Assembly: GCA_947569705.1 (NCBI GenBank)
Contig: CANOSP010000003.1
Location: 1 to 64,000, forward strand
DNA length: 64,000 bases
Reading direction: 5' to 3'
Source: an uncultured Erysipelotrichaceae bacterium
Lineage (GTDB): Bacteria; Bacillota_I; Bacilli_A; Erysipelotrichales; Erysipelotrichaceae
This document shows, one piece after another, positions 1 through 7,817 of the stretch. Both the position numbers and the translations under genes were made by a program. The notes under the pieces were generated by a model. The model was not told the DNA's origin and made no database searches. It saw only the letters and a program-made list of their open reading frames with translations. Every line of letters begins with the position of its first letter. Position 1 is the stretch's first letter.

Positions 1-2
1 GA

Positions 3-95
3 TATAAATTAATTGTCAGATACAGAGATAAGGTGAAGATACCGGAAGAGTTAAATAAGAAAAAATTATACTTCAGAAGAACAGCGAAGCGTTAA
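3..95 (+). CDS. C-terminal end of an unrecognised protein (cut by window start)
   Basis: This reading frame is open from the left window edge for 30 codons and stops with TAA inside the 5' arm of a hairpin terminator. The visible tail is strongly basic and ends in FRRTAKR. A stop codon placed in the first arm of a terminator is a common arrangement for a real gene end, which is the main reason to list it. The fragment is too short to assign a family, and a chance open frame cannot be excluded. Confidence 0.4.
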   Translation, partial: YKLIVRYRDKVKIPEELNKKKLYFRRTAKR

Positions 96-111
96 ACTTT
101 GCTGTTTTTTT
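80..111 (+). terminator. Rho-independent terminator in front of the group II intron
   Basis: Arms AACAGCGAAG and CTTTGCTGTT (with one G-T pair) enclose a short loop and are followed by seven T. It would end transcription of the gene fragment to its left. The intron sequence begins immediately after the T run. Confidence 0.7.
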
Positions 112-624
112 GTATGACGGGCATGCCCGTATTCTGTGGTGGAAGTCCACAAAGGCGTAGCTATCAACGAACTAAATAGCGACTGGCAAGTTTCATATCG
201 CGAGGTATGGGAGAGAAGAAGCCATAGCGAAATCGTAGCCCTACGAACAGAAACCTGATAATAAGGCATATATGGCGGGCAAGTTGGCAAGAAACAACGA
301 AGCCCAAAAGATAGCCGTAACCCATGTATGTAAATCAGGAGGGTAGACGAGGAAAGAATACGGACTTATCCCGTGAGGTCTCATTGGCTCAATAGCGAGA
401 CGTAGAACGACGTGCAGTGAGGAGTAGTAACAACGAACAATGAGAAGTCAGCAGAGGTCATAGTAGGTGGAAACACTGAAGGACCGAACGTATCAATCGT
501 GCAACACAAATGTATGTTTTCTATGAATGTCCGACAGAGAAACAGCGGAAACGTAAATGAAGCCAAGAACTCATAAACGTAGGATAAATCATGGAAAAGC
601 GGAAAGGAGAGGAGCACACAAAGT

Positions 625-1944
625 ATGTCGGAGTTATTAAACAAGATACTTGACAGAGAAAACATGAACCAAGCATACCAAAAGGTAAAAGCCAATAAAG
701 GTAGTGCAGGAATTGATGAAGTGAGCGTAGAGGAACTGAATCAATACATAAAAGACAACTGGAAAAGTATCAAGAAACAAATCGTAAGTAGGACATATCG
801 ACCACAACCGGTGAAAAGAATAAAGATACCAAAACCGAACGGCGGAACAAGAAATCTAGGGATACCAACGGTAATGGATAGAGTTATTCAACAAGCAATG
901 GTACAGATAATAAGTCCTATATGTGAGGAACACTTTTCAGAAAGCAGTTATGGATTTAGACCAAAAAGAAGTTGTGAAATGGCAGTCATGAAGCTATTAG
1001 AATATATCAATGATGGATATCTATGGATAGTAGACATAGACCTTGAGAAATTCTTTGACAATGTACCGCAAGACAAACTGATGAGCTATGTACACATCAT
1101 CATAAATGACGGAGATACAGAATCGTTAATCAGAAAATATTTGAAAGCGGGAATCATGGAAAACGGAAAATACGAAAAAAGCGAGAAAGGAACACCACAA
1201 GGTGGAAATTTATCACCGCTGTTAAGTAATATTCTGTTAAATGAATTGGATAAAGAACTGGAAAGACGAGGATTACATTTCACAAGATACGCAGATGATT
1301 GTGTAATTACAGTAAAAAGTGAAGCAAGTGCCAAACGAGTGATGTACAGTATAACATCGTGGATAGAAAGAAAACTCGGATTAAAAGTCAATATGACAAA
1401 GACGAAAATCACAAAGCCTAATGATTTGAAGTATTTAGGTTTTGGATTCTACCACGATAAAACCATAGGAACATGGAAACTGCGAGCACATGAAAGCAGT
1501 ATAAAGAAATTCAAACAAGCACTGAAAAGACTTACGATAAGGAAAAACTCTATGAAAATGGAAGAGAGAATCAGAAAGCTGAATCAAGTAATCAGAGGGT
1601 GGATAAACTATTTTTCGATATGTAATATGAAAACATATATGGAAAAGATAGATGCCCATTTGAGAACAAGATTGCGAGTGATAATCTGGAAGCAGTGGAA
1701 AGTGCCAAGCAAAAGGCAGTGGGGCTTACAGAAACTTGGAATTGGAAAAGATTTAGCAAGACAGACATCCTACATGGGAAATAAGTATCAATGGATAGTA
1801 ACGAAAACATGTGTAGCAAGAGCAATCAGCAAAGAAAAACTAGCCCAAAAAGGATTAGTAAGTTGTTTAGATTATTACACGAAGCAACATACTTTGAATT
1901 TGAAACGAACCGCCATGTGCCGAACGGCATGCATGGTGGTGTGA
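625..1944 (+). CDS. ltrA: Group II intron reverse transcriptase/maturase
   Basis: A 439-residue intron-encoded protein that promotes splicing of its own intron RNA and its reverse transcription during retrohoming. RT motifs run in order: a fingers motif PKPNGGTRNLGIPT, YGFRPKRSC, the palm segment DIDLEKFFDNV, GTPQGGNLSPLLSN, and the catalytic YADD at residues 222-225, intact. The maturase X domain follows (RKLNQVIRGWINYF). No C-terminal HNH endonuclease is present, which is normal for the short class C and D proteins. The last dozen codons run over RNA domain V, so the protein's extreme C-terminus is coding and ribozyme sequence at once. All motifs look functional, so the element may still be mobile. 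Confidence 0.92.
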   Translation: MSELLNKILDRENMNQAYQKVKANKGSAGIDEVSVEELNQYIKDNWKSIKKQIVSRTYRPQPVKRIKIPKPNGGTRNLGIPTVMDRVIQQAMVQIISPICEEHFSESSYGFRPKRSCEMAVMKLLEYINDGYLWIVDIDLEKFFDNVPQDKLMSYVHIIINDGDTESLIRKYLKAGIMENGKYEKSEKGTPQGGNLSPLLSNILLNELDKELERRGLHFTRYADDCVITVKSEASAKRVMYSITSWIERKLGLKVNMTKTKITKPNDLKYLGFGFYHDKTIGTWKLRAHESSIKKFKQALKRLTIRKNSMKMEERIRKLNQVIRGWINYFSICNMKTYMEKIDAHLRTRLRVIIWKQWKVPSKRQWGLQKLGIGKDLARQTSYMGNKYQWIVTKTCVARAISKEKLAQKGLVSCLDYYTKQHTLNLKRTAMCRTACMVV

Positions 1945-1972
1945 GAGGGCAATTAAATTTGCCCTACTCGAT
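1908..1972 (+). other. Group II intron ribozyme domains V and VI
   Basis: Domain V is a 34-nt hairpin with arms starting ACCGCCATG and ending CATGGTGGT, a CGC-type catalytic triad and the apical stem GCC/GGC around GAAC. A second stem follows, GAGGGCAA paired with TTTGCCC plus CTC, with an unpaired TA that would contain the branch-point adenosine. These are the diagnostic 3' parts of a group II ribozyme. Confidence 0.75.
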
Positions 1973-2095
1973 TGTTATCAAGGACGATTTTTCTTGATTT
2001 TATATCATTTTACATAAATCTGAATTGAAGTCGATACCCAAAAACAAGCGAAAACTGGCTGATTTTCAAATCAACTTTAATTGGAGCCAATATCA

Positions 2096-2124
2096 TTGAA
2101 TAAAGGCGATAATTATTTTATCAT
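2096..2124 (+). promoter_or_regulatory. Possible promoter of the micropeptide gene
   Basis: TTGAAT and TATCAT are separated by 17 bp and lie about 60 bp upstream of the micropeptide start. The match to a vegetative promoter is moderate; GATAAT a few bases earlier is an alternative -10. The rest of 1973-2186 contains no gene I can support. Confidence 0.3.
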
Positions 2125-2186
2125 TATGTCGTGGAAATGATGGCGCCATCAACTCCGAATAAGTTATTTAAGAAAAGGAGAACGAT

Positions 2187-2321
2187 ATGAAAAAATTAGT
2201 CATTTCTGCAATCTGTGGTTTATGCTTATGCGGTGCTATCGCAAGCATGGCAGCTAACAATAGCTCTAATGGAGATTCTGCAGTAGCTGGCATCAGATCT
2301 ACAGCAGCTATCACTTGCTAA
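2187..2321 (+). CDS. Secreted 44-residue micropeptide, unknown function
   Basis: ATG is preceded by AAAAGGAG with six bases of spacing, a very good ribosome binding site. The product starts MKKLVISAICGLCLCGAIAS, a classical export signal (two lysines, a hydrophobic core, small residues), with likely cleavage after SMA near residue 22. The remainder is about 22 small and polar residues rich in Asn, Ser, Gly and Ala, ending GIRSTAAITC with a C-terminal cysteine. It could be a pheromone-like or bacteriocin-like peptide, or a tiny lipoprotein if one of the internal Cys is lipidated, although no clear L-[AS]-[GA]-C box is seen. A structured RNA-like element starts within 20-30 bases of its stop codon. 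I recognise no family. The convergent ABC exporter might handle it, but nothing shows that directly. Confidence 0.6.
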   Translation: MKKLVISAICGLCLCGAIASMAANNSSNGDSAVAGIRSTAAITC

Positions 2322-2340
2322 TATAAACTTTCATTAGAGA

Positions 2341-2600
2341 AGGACGCTACGGGGAGGCAACCATATCCCCGGGGGAGATTTGTTACCTGGGGGAGCAATA
2401 GCGGTTAAGACATTTGCTTATAGGATTTACCCCCAACAATATCAATATTCCTGATTTTTCAGTGGATGAAAAGTGTCTGTAGCAAGATGTCTTAGCTGTC
2501 AGGGGTTAAGCCCTTGAAGGTGCCCAGAATATTCATGGTCTGTGAAAAACAGACAAACCCGGTAAGGATGCAGATTTATCTGCACCCTTACTACCCCCTT
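2341..2600 (+). ncRNA. Candidate structured RNA downstream of the micropeptide
   Basis: This stretch is clearly richer in G and C than its surroundings, has no long ORF and contains many complementary segments. GGGGA 2351-2355 pairs with TCCCC 2366-2370. GGGGG 2371-2375 can close the element with CCCCC 2594-2598. GGGGG 2389-2393 pairs with CCCCC 2430-2434. TAAGACAT 2406-2413 pairs with ATGTCTTA 2487-2494. GTCTGT 2538-2543 pairs with ACAGAC 2549-2554. GTAAGG and TGCAGA 2562-2574 pair with TCTGCA and CCTTAC 2579-2591. Terminators follow. I cannot assign an RNA family: it lacks tmRNA, RNase P, SRP and T-box signatures. The raiA RNA is one family worth comparing, but I could not confirm it by eye. 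Confidence 0.55.
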
Positions 2601-2605
2601 TAATC

Positions 2606-2636
2606 AAAAGGCATTTCAAACTGTGAAATGTCTTTT
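2606..2636 (+). terminator. Hairpin terminator behind the structured RNA
   Basis: AAAAGGCATTTCA and TGAAATGTCTTTT form a 13-bp stem (one G-T pair) around a five-base loop. The downstream T tract is short (TTTTG, then CTTTT), so termination may be incomplete; a second hairpin follows within 50 bases. Confidence 0.6.
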
Positions 2637-2680
2637 GTACTTTTAAATGATGCAGTTAAACTCAAAAGAGTTTTCTAAAC

Positions 2681-2726
2681 AAAACCGTTAACTTTTTGGC
2701 AGAATACGCCATAAGCTAACGGTTTT
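2681..2726. terminator. Bidirectional terminator between convergent units
   Basis: AAAACCGTTA pairs with TAACGGTTTT, with an inner GGC/GCC stem. It lies between the plus-strand RNA element and the minus-strand ABC operon, so it can serve both directions. Confidence 0.65.
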
Positions 2727-2758
2727 AATATTTTTACTAAGTACATTCAATTATATAG

Positions 2759-4615
2759 CTATTCCAATTCAAATTGACCGTTATATAATTGAAAATAACG
2801 TCCCTTTCTTTGAATCAATTCCTCATGGGAACCACGCTCTATGATTTTGCCATGATCCAGTACAATAATTGCATCCGCATTATGTACCGTGCTTAAACGA
2901 TGCGCTATTACGAATACTGTTCTCCCTTCCATTAGCTGATCCATCCCTTTTTCAATCAACTGTTCTGTTCGTGTATCTATAGAACTGGTAGCCTCATCTA
3001 AAATAAGCACCGGAGGATCACACACTGCTGCACGAGCAATTGCCAATAGCTGCCGTTGTCCCTGTGATAGGTTTGAACCATTACTTTGTACCTGTGTATG
3101 ATAACCCTGCGGCAAGCGCCTGATAAAGCTGTGCGCATTTGCCAATTTAGCCGCTTCAATGATTTGTTCGTCATTCGCCTGTAAATTCCCGTAACGGATG
3201 TTTTCCATTATGCTTGTACTGAACAAATGCGTATCCTGTAATACAACGGCGATAGACTTACGCAGATCAACCTTGCGTATCAGCTTCACATCAATCCCAT
3301 CATATGTAATACTGCCCTTTGAAATATCGTAAAAACGATTAATTAAATTAATGATGGTTGTTTTTCCCGCTCCGGTACTTCCGACAAAGGCTATTTTTTG
3401 CCCCGGCTTTGCGTATAAACTGATTCCCTTTAAAGTCTCTTGATCACTTCGATAACCGAATATGACATTGCGGAAGCGTACATCACCGGCAAGGGGAACA
3501 TATTCAACACCGTCTTCATGCGGATGTCGCCACGCCCATTGACCTGTATGAGTATCACATTCACAGATTTGACCGTCAGCGTTTGATTTCACCTGCGAAA
3601 GTGTGACTTTACCCTCATCTGTTTCCGAAAGCTGCCCCATTAAAGTGAAAATACGCTGTGCCCCTGCCAACGCAGCTAAAATAAAATTCGGCTGTTGTGT
3701 AAATTGATTGATCGGCATAGCAGTCTGACGTACATAAATTAGATATGCAGATAACTCGCCAAGCTGCAGCTGGTCGGCAAGGACAAAGAAACCGCCGATA
3801 CACGCAACGATCGCATAATTGACATAAGAAAGCGACACGACTGTAGGAATGGTGCGTCCTGCATATGTTAAGGCTTGAGCTGAGGCATGGCGCAGCGTTT
3901 CATTGTGTCGGTTGAAATCCTGCATGGACTGTTCTTCATGTTGAAACACCTTAACAACCTTACTGCCTTCGATCATCTCTTCGATAAAACCGTTTAATGT
4001 TCCCATTGCTTTTTGTTGGATTCGGAAATAATGCTTACTGCGTTTTCCGTAAAACTGAATCAAGCAAGTCATCATCAACATAAACACCGCAACGATACAA
4101 GACAGCTTCCAATTCAAAATAAAAATCGCAATCAATGTACCGCAAATAATCGTGAAACTTTGAATAATATTATCAAAGCAATTATGGAAGGCATCTTGAA
4201 GCACATCTAAGTCATTTGTAAAATGCGACATAATATCACCGTGAGTGTGTGTATCAAAAAGTTCCAACGGCAGCGTCTGTAAATGATCAAACAAATCAGC
4301 GCGTATATCAAAAATAACCGCTTGAGCAATCCGTGTCATACGCTGTTTATACACCGCGGTACTGACGACACCCAGTGCATACATCCCACACATAAACAAC
4401 ACTGCCTGAAGCAATCCGTCATAATTATGCGGTAAGATATAATGATTAATGATCGGCGCAATCAAATAAGTGCCGTATAAATTTACTGCTGCACTGAATA
4501 TCACTAGAAAGGCAATGAAACAAAAGGAAAACCGATATTTTGCCAAATAAGGAATAAAACAGCGCAGGGTAGTCAGTTTATCGGAAGGCGCTTGATGAGA
4601 GTTGTTTTGTTTCAT
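2759..4615 (-). CDS. ABC exporter half-transporter, catalytic Walker B subunit
   Basis: A 618-residue half exporter with an N-terminal six-helix membrane domain (about 25-325) and a C-terminal ATPase domain (about 375-615). Walker A is GSTGAGKTT near 412-420, and Walker B ends in ILDE with the catalytic Glu at about 541, followed by the H-loop in FVIAHRLS. The ABC signature is the variant LSQGQRQ instead of LSGGQ. That variant is known from the TM288/BmrD-type partner of heterodimeric multidrug exporters, where it belongs to the degenerate ATP site. Its start codon overlaps the stop of the upstream transporter gene (TAATG), which implies translational coupling and a heterodimer. An insert of about 40 residues between the two domains (about 330-372, His- and Cys-containing) is unusual. 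The substrate is unknown; drugs or peptides are plausible. Confidence 0.9.
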   Translation of the reverse strand: MKQNNSHQAPSDKLTTLRCFIPYLAKYRFSFCFIAFLVIFSAAVNLYGTYLIAPIINHYILPHNYDGLLQAVLFMCGMYALGVVSTAVYKQRMTRIAQAVIFDIRADLFDHLQTLPLELFDTHTHGDIMSHFTNDLDVLQDAFHNCFDNIIQSFTIICGTLIAIFILNWKLSCIVAVFMLMMTCLIQFYGKRSKHYFRIQQKAMGTLNGFIEEMIEGSKVVKVFQHEEQSMQDFNRHNETLRHASAQALTYAGRTIPTVVSLSYVNYAIVACIGGFFVLADQLQLGELSAYLIYVRQTAMPINQFTQQPNFILAALAGAQRIFTLMGQLSETDEGKVTLSQVKSNADGQICECDTHTGQWAWRHPHEDGVEYVPLAGDVRFRNVIFGYRSDQETLKGISLYAKPGQKIAFVGSTGAGKTTIINLINRFYDISKGSITYDGIDVKLIRKVDLRKSIAVVLQDTHLFSTSIMENIRYGNLQANDEQIIEAAKLANAHSFIRRLPQGYHTQVQSNGSNLSQGQRQLLAIARAAVCDPPVLILDEATSSIDTRTEQLIEKGMDQLMEGRTVFVIAHRLSTVHNADAIIVLDHGKIIERGSHEELIQRKGRYFQLYNGQFELE

Positions 4616-6339
4616 TATAACATCGCCCCTTCCTTTTGCGACTGATATATTTCCTGATAAATCAGATTGTCCTTAAGTAATTGATCATGAGTTCCTACTG
4701 CATGGATGCATCCGTCATCAAGAATAACAATCTGATCACAATCCATGATACTGCTGATACGTTGAGCGATAATAATCACAGTAGTATCGCTCAATTTATG
4801 AAACGAAGTTTTGATCGATTGTTCGGTAGTGCTGTCTACAGCGCTTGTGGAGTCATCCAAGATTAAGATTTTGGGATGCTTTAATAATGCTCTTGCAATA
4901 CAAAGACGCTGTTTTTGTCCGCCCGATAAATTAACACCGCCTTGTTCCAAATGCGTATCAAGACCATCCGGAAAAGCATTGACAAACTCATCGGCACAGG
5001 CACATTGCATTGCCCATGACAGCTCCTGCTCATCAGCCGTATGATTACCCCACAAAAGATTATCTCTGATTGTTCCCGAAAATAAAGTATTCTTTTGCAG
5101 TACCATTCCGACCGCATCTCTTAAATGAGACAGAGAGTATTCATTCACATTGTGACCGTCAATTATAACTCTACCTTCACTGACATCATAAAGACGCGGA
5201 ATTAATTGAACCAATGTTGATTTTGCAGCTCCTGTTCCGCCCAATATACCGATTGTGCTTCCGGATGATATGGAAAGACAGATGTCGCTTAATACATTTT
5301 CTGCGGCATTTTCCTGATATTTGAAACTCACATGATCAAAAACAATATTCCCCTGGGTAATACACAAGTTACTATGCTTAGGATCCGTCATTGTGATCGG
5401 TTCGTCCAATACTTCAAGAATACGTTCAGCACCTGCCATACTTCGTGTCAGCATCAAAAATACATTAGAAAGCATCATTAAGCCATTCAATATCTGCAAG
5501 ACATAGCTCAGAAAACCGGTTAATTCTCCGACCTTCATAGAGCCTTCAAAGATCATGTTTCCGCCAAACCATAAAAGAGCAACCATTGTGGCGTATACCA
5601 CAGCTTGAAACAACGGAAGATTCCAAACCGATGTCGCGAAAGCATGGACAGATACCGATTGAAGATCGCGACTGACCTTCGTAAATTTAGCTTTTTCAAA
5701 ATCGCCTCTGACATAAGCCTTCACAACGCGTATGGCATGAATGTTTTCCTGTACGACGACATTCACTTGATCAACAGCACTCTGCATCTGTCGATAGTAG
5801 GGTGCTACTTTTGTGACAATGATCCATAATCCGATACCTAAAATCGGCATTGTGATTAAAAAGATACAGGCAAGTTTGAGGTTAATCATAAACGTAAACA
5901 CCAAAGCGCTGATCATCATAACGGGAGAGCGAACAAGCGGACGAATACCGTTCGACACTGCTCCTTGCAGAATTGCCGTATCACTGCTTAATCTCGTAAT
6001 TAAAGAAGCAGAGGAAAAATGATCGATATTAGAAAAAGAGAAGGCTTGAATTTTTGCGAATTGCGCTTCTCTTAATTGTGCGCCGAATCCTTGACCCGCC
6101 TGTGCCGCATAGCGAGCATATAAAATACCGAGGATTAAAGAACAAACTGCACATCCCAACATTAATAACCCTTTTTCCGCAATGATTGAAGAATTATGCT
6201 CGGAAACCCCGATGTCGATTAAATCAGCCATAAATACGGGGATAATTAATTCAAAAACAGTCTCCGCAATTACACATAAGCACGCTAGAATCAAATGCTT
6301 TTGATATTTATGCATATACGGATATAAACGCTTCAGCAT
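4615..6339 (-). CDS. ABC exporter half-transporter, degenerate-site subunit
   Basis: A 574-residue partner of the following ABC gene, with a membrane domain of about 1-310 and an ATPase domain of about 330-574. Its signature LSGGQKQ (471-477) is canonical. Walker B reads ILILDD, so the catalytic Glu is Asp (about 496). The H-loop histidine is Gln (IIAQRIS), and Walker A is GGTGAAKST with Ala in place of the last Gly. This is the asymmetry expected of TM287/288- or BmrCD-type heterodimers, in which only one of the two ATP sites hydrolyses. The gene follows a MarR regulator after a gap of about 140 bp, a classic drug- or stress-inducible arrangement. Confidence 0.9.
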   Translation of the reverse strand: MLKRLYPYMHKYQKHLILACLCVIAETVFELIIPVFMADLIDIGVSEHNSSIIAEKGLLMLGCAVCSLILGILYARYAAQAGQGFGAQLREAQFAKIQAFSFSNIDHFSSASLITRLSSDTAILQGAVSNGIRPLVRSPVMMISALVFTFMINLKLACIFLITMPILGIGLWIIVTKVAPYYRQMQSAVDQVNVVVQENIHAIRVVKAYVRGDFEKAKFTKVSRDLQSVSVHAFATSVWNLPLFQAVVYATMVALLWFGGNMIFEGSMKVGELTGFLSYVLQILNGLMMLSNVFLMLTRSMAGAERILEVLDEPITMTDPKHSNLCITQGNIVFDHVSFKYQENAAENVLSDICLSISSGSTIGILGGTGAAKSTLVQLIPRLYDVSEGRVIIDGHNVNEYSLSHLRDAVGMVLQKNTLFSGTIRDNLLWGNHTADEQELSWAMQCACADEFVNAFPDGLDTHLEQGGVNLSGGQKQRLCIARALLKHPKILILDDSTSAVDSTTEQSIKTSFHKLSDTTVIIIAQRISSIMDCDQIVILDDGCIHAVGTHDQLLKDNLIYQEIYQSQKEGAML

Positions 6340-6477
6340 CGAAATTCTCCTTCCTTATATATATTAACTTAAATACATAGGACTAATAACTAGATATACA
6401 TGAACCAATAGCTTAATAGATATGAACGAATGAATATAACTTTCACCTTATACCATACGATACAACATCTTAATTCA

Positions 6478-6903
6478 TCATATTTTCTTATCGCTCAGAT
6501 TTTCATAAATACGGATCATATCTTGTTTAAATCGAAGAATTTCTGATTCATCAAATCCCTGCATGGCGACAGCTTCAATCTCTTTGCAATGAGCTTCCCA
6601 TAACGACAGAGCCTTTTGCCCTTTCTTTGTGATATTAACTTGTAAAGCCCGCTTGTTTTTCGGATCTATATGACGCATCACCATCTCATTATCAGTCAAG
6701 CCATCCAATATCTTACTGGCAGTCGCACATTCAATATCACATTCTTTGGCAATTTCACTCAGTTTGCTGTCTTTATGCGCATTGATATATCTGAGTACTT
6801 TCGGCTGTCCCGGATATAAACCGTAATTATGCATATCGCTTAGCATTTGCTTGCGATGGATATGAAAAACTTTAAACAATAATATATGCAGCGGTGTATC
6901 CAT
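6478..6903 (-). CDS. MarR-family transcriptional regulator
   Basis: A 141-residue winged-helix protein with the family core: the dimerisation helix, the helix-turn-helix segment SKLSEIAKECDIECATASKILDGLTDNEMV (split: recognition helix around ATASKILDGL), and the wing RHIDPKNKRALQVNITKKG with its D-x-R-like element. I start it at the ATG at 6903, which has AAGGAG six bases upstream; an in-frame ATG 48 bases earlier lacks a ribosome binding site. It heads the ABC exporter operon and probably represses it from the two palindromes over its promoter. The inducer is unknown. Confidence 0.88.
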   Translation of the reverse strand: MDTPLHILLFKVFHIHRKQMLSDMHNYGLYPGQPKVLRYINAHKDSKLSEIAKECDIECATASKILDGLTDNEMVMRHIDPKNKRALQVNITKKGQKALSLWEAHCKEIEAVAMQGFDESEILRFKQDMIRIYENLSDKKI

Positions 6904-7038
6904 AACATTCTCCTTACGTAATTCTTTACATATTTCCTTATCGACTTTCATTCATCAATCTGCGATAGCTGCTTTTATCATCTGCGTGATAGCTTTTTCA
7001 TGTGGTGTATTATGCGAAAAAATATTCAACCATCATAT

Positions 7039-7093
7039 TTAGCAGCCTAACTGTTAGCATACTAAATATTATACCAAAACAGGAAAAAGTCAA
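7039..7093 (-). promoter_or_regulatory. Promoter and tandem operator of the marR-ABC operon
   Basis: Reading the minus strand, TTGACT or TTGCTT (-35 candidates) is followed by TATAAT at 7073-7068, then by two palindromes, TTAGTATGCTAA (7065-7054) and TTAGGCTGCTAA (7050-7039). Both share TTAG-N4-CTAA, and their centres are 15 bp apart. The operators cover the expected transcription start, a position suited to autorepression by the MarR protein. Confidence 0.65.
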
Positions 7094-7231
7094 GCAAGAA
7101 CTATAAATGCAATTAACAAAAGAGTATTATAGAGTATTAAATCTGTATTTCGCACTTTATGAATGAAACAAAATCATTTTCTCTTATTAATTTATACAAT
7201 TTGCCGCATACTACTAGCAGGAGGTATGATG

Positions 7232-7366
7232 ATGTCACATAGAAAAAAAGATTTGCTGAAGGAGCAGAACAATAAAAAAGACGCGGGCAATAATCAGTGG
7301 ACCAATGCGAATTTAAAGTATTATCCTGATGAAAGAAAACGCCAAGACGGTCCCGGCGGAAACTAG
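7232..7366 (+). CDS. Small hydrophilic protein, unknown
   Basis: A 44-residue product beginning MSHRKKDLLKEQ, very rich in Lys, Asn, Asp and Gln and ending DGPGGN. I choose the third of three consecutive ATG codons because AGGAGG then sits seven bases upstream; the first two are too close. It has no membrane segment or Cys. It lies 10 bp upstream of a DUF378 membrane protein gene with its own AGGAGG, so the two are probably co-transcribed. I recognise no family. Confidence 0.6.
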   Translation: MSHRKKDLLKEQNNKKDAGNNQWTNANLKYYPDERKRQDGPGGN

Positions 7367-7376
7367 GAGGTAAATT

Positions 7377-7574
7377 ATGAAACTCATAAAAGGAATAGCG
7401 TTAGCAATCGCAATTATCGGCTGTATTAACTGGGGTTTGATCGCCCTGCTGGAATTTGATTTAGTCGCATATTTATTCGGAACAATGACTGTTTTATCAC
7501 GTATTGTATACGCACTGGTCGCATTAAGCGGTTTATATTTACTGACTTTCTTTATGAAGTTGTCTGATGAATAA
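7377..7574 (+). CDS. DUF378 family small membrane protein
   Basis: A 65-residue protein with two hydrophobic helices (about 3-24 and 37-60) and the DUF378 hallmark INWGLIALLEFDLVAYLFG between them, as in Bacillus YuzA. An AGGAGG site precedes the ATG. The function of the family is unknown; the products are small integral membrane proteins of Gram-positive bacteria. Confidence 0.85.
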   Translation: MKLIKGIALAIAIIGCINWGLIALLEFDLVAYLFGTMTVLSRIVYALVALSGLYLLTFFMKLSDE

Positions 7575-7650
7575 ATAAAATAAGATTCATTCATCTTCAA
7601 AACTGCATAAGAACAGAATACAATCGGCTTACCAATGAAAAGCTGATGAA

Positions 7651-7711
7651 AAGAAAGCTGCGTCGTAAGAAGATGTTTCTTATTTAAATACGACTCGGCT
7701 TTTCTTATGAA
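7651..7711 (+). terminator. Terminator after the DUF378 gene
   Basis: AAGAAAGC-G-GTCGTA and TACGAC-C-GCTTTTCTT form a long stem with two mismatches, about 75 bp past the stop codon. The T tract is interrupted, so its strength is uncertain. Confidence 0.45.
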
Positions 7712-7817
7712 CTGTTATGAAATGTTATAAATTCATATAAACATTAAATGTGCATTTCCTATTGATTTAAAACTGTTTCTCATGGTATGATGATGAAAGA
7801 AACAGAGGTAGATTGAT

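Larger units (their letters stand above)
112..1972 (+). mobile_element. Group II intron (retroelement), apparently complete
   Basis: About 1.86 kb. A structured non-coding 5' half (about 112-620, domains I-III) is followed by a maturase ORF in domain IV, then domain V (about 1908-1941) and domain VI. The 3' end is placed near 1972 from the domain VI stem, in which CTC of CCCTACTCGAT pairs with the GAG of GAGGGC, leaving an unpaired TA as branch-point candidate. The 5' end is less certain: I place it right after the terminator T run, where GTATGAC begins, which differs slightly from the usual GTGYG. The maturase lacks an endonuclease domain, as in bacterial classes C and D; class C introns are known to insert just downstream of terminators. 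The sense strand is co-directional with the upstream gene fragment. Confidence 0.8.

Noticed and set aside
381-695. 104-codon minus-strand frame with many Phe and Leu
   Set aside because: It lies over the group II intron RNA domains and the start of the maturase gene, has no ribosome binding site, and is explained by the A-rich sense strand.
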